DNA of 64,000 nucleotides from an uncultured Maribacter sp. (GTDB lineage Bacteria > Bacteroidota > Bacteroidia > Flavobacteriales > Flavobacteriaceae). The notes under the pieces are model-generated. The model saw only the letters and a program-made list of their open reading frames with translations, made no database searches and was not told where the DNA came from. The stretch covers positions 1-64,000 of the forward strand of contig NZ_CANMDU010000005.1 in assembly GCF_947496775.1 (NCBI RefSeq), given 5' to 3'. Position numbers and translations under genes: made by a program. Below, piece by piece: positions 63,039 through 64,000 of the stretch (position 1 is the first letter of the stretch; every line of letters begins with the position of its first letter).

Positions 63039-64000
63039 ATACCAATAGAACTCGATTGTATGGCTTTACCCACTCCTCTTTTTATGGCCTTAATTGCTTT
63101 TAAAGCCAACTGCACCTTATGGGTTGGTATATTCATTAAAGGCACTCCAGATGTAGCAAGCATTTTATAGGCCATTGCTTTTTCGTTTGCTGGAAGCCCT
63201 GAAAGAATGGAAAAGTATACTTTAGGATTTTTAAGAAACAGTTTCCTGGCTGGATAAGTTTCTACATAATTTCGTTTGTATTGAAATAGCCTATCAAAAG
63301 TCTTTTCTGAACTTTTAAAGAATTCATCCCTATTAAATCCTCGTTTCACCATTTTTCCATGCATGCTTACTTCGGAAGCTTTATGCTTGCTTCCTGGAGA
63401 CAGGCTATGCCTGTTTGTTATATCTTTCCTACTCACAATAATATGGATATGACTTTGGTTGCCATCCTTTTGCATGCCTTGAACAATCCGTTTTCCGTTT
63501 TGTTGGTGTGGTGCTTCCTTTTCCAATCTGGCGATTTTGCTTTCTATTTTTTTGATATCCCCAATAGAAACGCCTTGTCTTATCTCTCTTATTGTTTTTT
63601 TAAGCTGCAATATTTTTGTAGCATACGGTTGGTTTTCTTGTATTTGCTTATCCGTTCCTTTATAAGTACGCACTTGTTCTATTTTAGCATAGTATTTAAT
63701 ATCATCAACTGTTACAGCTCGTCCTTCTATCTCGCGATTAAAAGCTTTAGCGTAATCTTTCATCAATTCTCGTGCATACGTTTTTAATTCCGTTTTAGAA
63801 TCTTGTAAATGTTGGAGTTCCCTTTGGCTTGGATTAATCGTAATGGAATAAAACTTAGGTTCCGTTTTCTTTAGTTTTGCCGTGTTACCATCTATTTCTT
63901 TTATGACTTCTGCAGCTGTAATTTCTTCTCCATATTGATTAAAAAAATGTTCGTAATTCCCAATCGACTTTCCTTGGTTTTCTTTTTCCAGATAGGCAAC
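63035..64000 (-). CDS. Relaxase MobB-like (5' end outside window)
   Basis: The frame continues to the right window edge (322 codons visible). QSHIHIIVSRKDITNRHSLSPGSKHKA carries the HxH part of a relaxase active site; EIEGRAVTVDDIKYYAKIEQVRTYKG and FYSITINPSQRELQHLQ resemble the MobB (DUF5712-like) family. It nicks the transfer origin and leads DNA to the channel. The N-terminal residues are missing, so completeness cannot be judged. Confidence 0.85.
   Translation of the reverse strand, partial: VAYLEKENQGKSIGNYEHFFNQYGEEITAAEVIKEIDGNTAKLKKTEPKFYSITINPSQRELQHLQDSKTELKTYARELMKDYAKAFNREIEGRAVTVDDIKYYAKIEQVRTYKGTDKQIQENQPYATKILQLKKTIREIRQGVSIGDIKKIESKIARLEKEAPHQQNGKRIVQGMQKDGNQSHIHIIVSRKDITNRHSLSPGSKHKASEVSMHGKMVKRGFNRDEFFKSSEKTFDRLFQYKRNYVETYPARKLFLKNPKVYFSILSGLPANEKAMAYKMLATSGVPLMNIPTHKVQLALKAIKAIKRGVGKAIQSSSIGI

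Larger units (their letters stand above)
45557..64000. mobile_element. Integrative conjugative element, left part (CTnDOT-like tra type)
   Basis: The segment holds a leftward tra operon (E-F-G-I-J-K-M-N), replication and regulation genes, RteC, a coupling protein and a relaxase, plus a cargo cassette on the opposite strand. The left boundary is inferred from the tRNA-like fragment. Integrase, the second att site and the relaxase start are outside the window. Confidence 0.85.

Overview
The window looks like a chromosome segment of a member of the Flavobacteriaceae (Bacteroidetes). The DNA is AT-rich and promoters carry the Bacteroidetes -7 element TAnnTTTG. It encodes a type IX secretion substrate with a CHU-type C-terminal domain next to a PorP/SprF protein, and a CTnDOT-style tra operon (traE-F-G-I-J-K-M-N). 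Genus cannot be fixed from the sequence alone.

Layout. 1-6 kb is a patchy accessory region: an IS3-type remnant, an acyltransferase, a DUF1853 protein, a ferredoxin, and a MerC-like membrane protein under two tandem Fur-type palindromes with a Fur-family regulator downstream. 6-14.5 kb is a cluster of small redox and membrane genes framed by a Crp/Fnr-type and an AraC-type regulator. It contains a tandem duplication of an FMN-reductase gene plus its downstream control region, with one copy decayed, and two broken genes. A tRNA-Pro(GGG) lies at 15.1 kb. 15-28.5 kb is a sugar region: beta-helix lipoprotein, esterase, VanX-like dipeptidase, a GMC oxidoreductase with its small subunit and a periplasmic isomerase-like protein, a sterol-desaturase-like protein, an aldehyde dehydrogenase, a LacI regulator, xylose isomerase and xylulokinase. 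A GH43 enzyme (32 kb) and a Na+/solute symporter (37 kb) fit the same xylose/xylan theme, and similar CGAAA-N4-TTTCG palindromes lie before xylB and before the symporter.

28.8-36.4 kb holds stress genes (LytTR regulator, two universal stress proteins, thioredoxin, TerB-like protein, metallo-beta-lactamase/rhodanese protein, ribosome hibernation factor). Several have an FNR-like TGAY-N4-ATCA palindrome centred 30-33 bp upstream of the -7 element, so I infer one oxygen/redox-type regulon. 38.5-44.9 kb is a three-gene T9SS/adhesin unit with a large thrombospondin-type-3 calcium-repeat protein.

From about 45.56 kb to the window end lies part of an integrative conjugative element (ICE). Its left end abuts a 15-bp fragment that looks like a tRNA 3' end. 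The tra genes run leftward, followed by a replication/regulation module (DnaC-like ATPase, winged-helix-like protein, HTH protein, RteC) and mobilization genes (coupling protein and a relaxase cut by the window edge). Embedded in it on the opposite strand is a compact three-gene cassette (53,997-58,561): a YejK/NdpA-like nucleoid-associated protein, a novel three-helix membrane protein, and an Mrr-nuclease/STAND-type NTPase fusion. This is my best candidate for an undescribed (anti-phage or anti-plasmid) system. All functions are inferred from sequence reading only; no database search was run.
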